Of a stretch of 5,505 nucleotides of DNA, positions 5,365-5,505 are shown one piece after another. The notes under the pieces were generated by a model. That model saw only the letters and a list, made by a program, of their open reading frames with translations. It had not been told where the DNA came from and made no database searches. Origin of the DNA: Anaerolineales bacterium (GTDB taxonomy: Bacteria > Chloroflexota > Anaerolineae > Anaerolineales > Villigracilaceae); NCBI GenBank assembly GCA_028689195.1, contig JAQTWR010000219.1:1-5505 (forward strand), written 5' to 3'. A program made the translations under genes and the position numbers. Position 1 is the first letter of the stretch, and the number at the start of each line of letters is the position of its first letter.

Positions 5365-5505
5365 TTACTGCAAATACTCCAGCCCGCCTTCAAGGATAAA
5401 ACTCACCACCATATCGTTGACGATCCACTCGATGGGGGCAAGATCGTCGGTGAAAACGGTAGTGCGGGTATATCCGTCTTTGAGGTTGACAAAGGTGGAA
5501 ACCAT
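5365..5505 (-). CDS. C-terminal part of a probable spermidine-synthase-like protein (partial)
   Basis: Reading the minus strand from the right edge gives 46 codons ending in TAA at 5365-5367. The first codon in the window is ATG (5503-5505), but this is probably an internal Met because the piece looks like a C-terminus. The segment VFTDDLAPIEWIVNDMVV resembles the TDDxAPVEWL-type ending of spermidine synthase-like and fused MFS/spermidine synthase proteins. If so, the full protein would be an aminopropyltransferase-fold enzyme encoded mostly to the right of this window. It converges with the zinc-finger gene, 75 bases apart. The family call rests on one short motif and is tentative; that the frame is coding is more secure. 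Confidence 0.5.
   Translation of the reverse strand: MVSTFVNLKDGYTRTTVFTDDLAPIEWIVNDMVVSFILEGGLEYLQ

Noticed and set aside
5310..5366. Intrinsic terminator for the toxin-antitoxin cassette
   Set aside because: The stem is interrupted and the T run begins about 12 bases after it; not a standard terminator, though some termination role is not excluded.

Overview
The window looks like a piece of a chromosome from Chloroflexota, probably class Anaerolineae. That placement is an inference from gene content and protein flavour (Asp23/Gls24 next to NusB, a DUF1461/Lit-type membrane protein, a lipoprotein with a carboxypeptidase-regulatory-like domain, and a spermidine-synthase-like C-terminus). No rRNA or other phylogenetic marker is present.

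Positions 4680 down to 1 hold seven minus-strand genes in one tightly packed, probably co-transcribed block. In order of transcription they are: a Lit/DUF1461-like membrane protein, fabG (3-oxoacyl-ACP reductase), an Asp23/Gls24 protein, nusB, a TatA/B-type protein, tatC, and a secreted lipoprotein-like protein that runs off the left edge. Gaps are 42, 14, 0, 3, -8 (overlap) and 54 bases. Four of the seven genes bear on the cell envelope: Lit-like lipoprotein remodelling, the two Tat translocase subunits, and an exported protein. FabG (fatty-acid synthesis), Asp23 and NusB complete the unit.

Positions 4681-4748 are a divergent intergenic region. It has a perfect TATAAT box facing each way, each 6 to 8 bases before a start codon and without a clear Shine-Dalgarno sequence, which suggests leaderless transcripts in both directions.

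Positions 4749-5289 on the plus strand encode a two-gene toxin-antitoxin-like cassette: a DUF4258 protein, then a short YgiT/MqsA-type double-CxxC zinc-finger protein. A short GC-rich, REP/MITE-like sequence lies at about 5308-5355. The 3' end of a converging minus-strand gene, probably spermidine-synthase-like, follows from 5365 to the right edge.

The most unusual feature is the N-terminus of TatC. About 127 residues precede the normal TatC core, and most of this extension is three exact-period 33-residue (99-bp) tandem repeats, each carrying two FPF motifs 11 residues apart.
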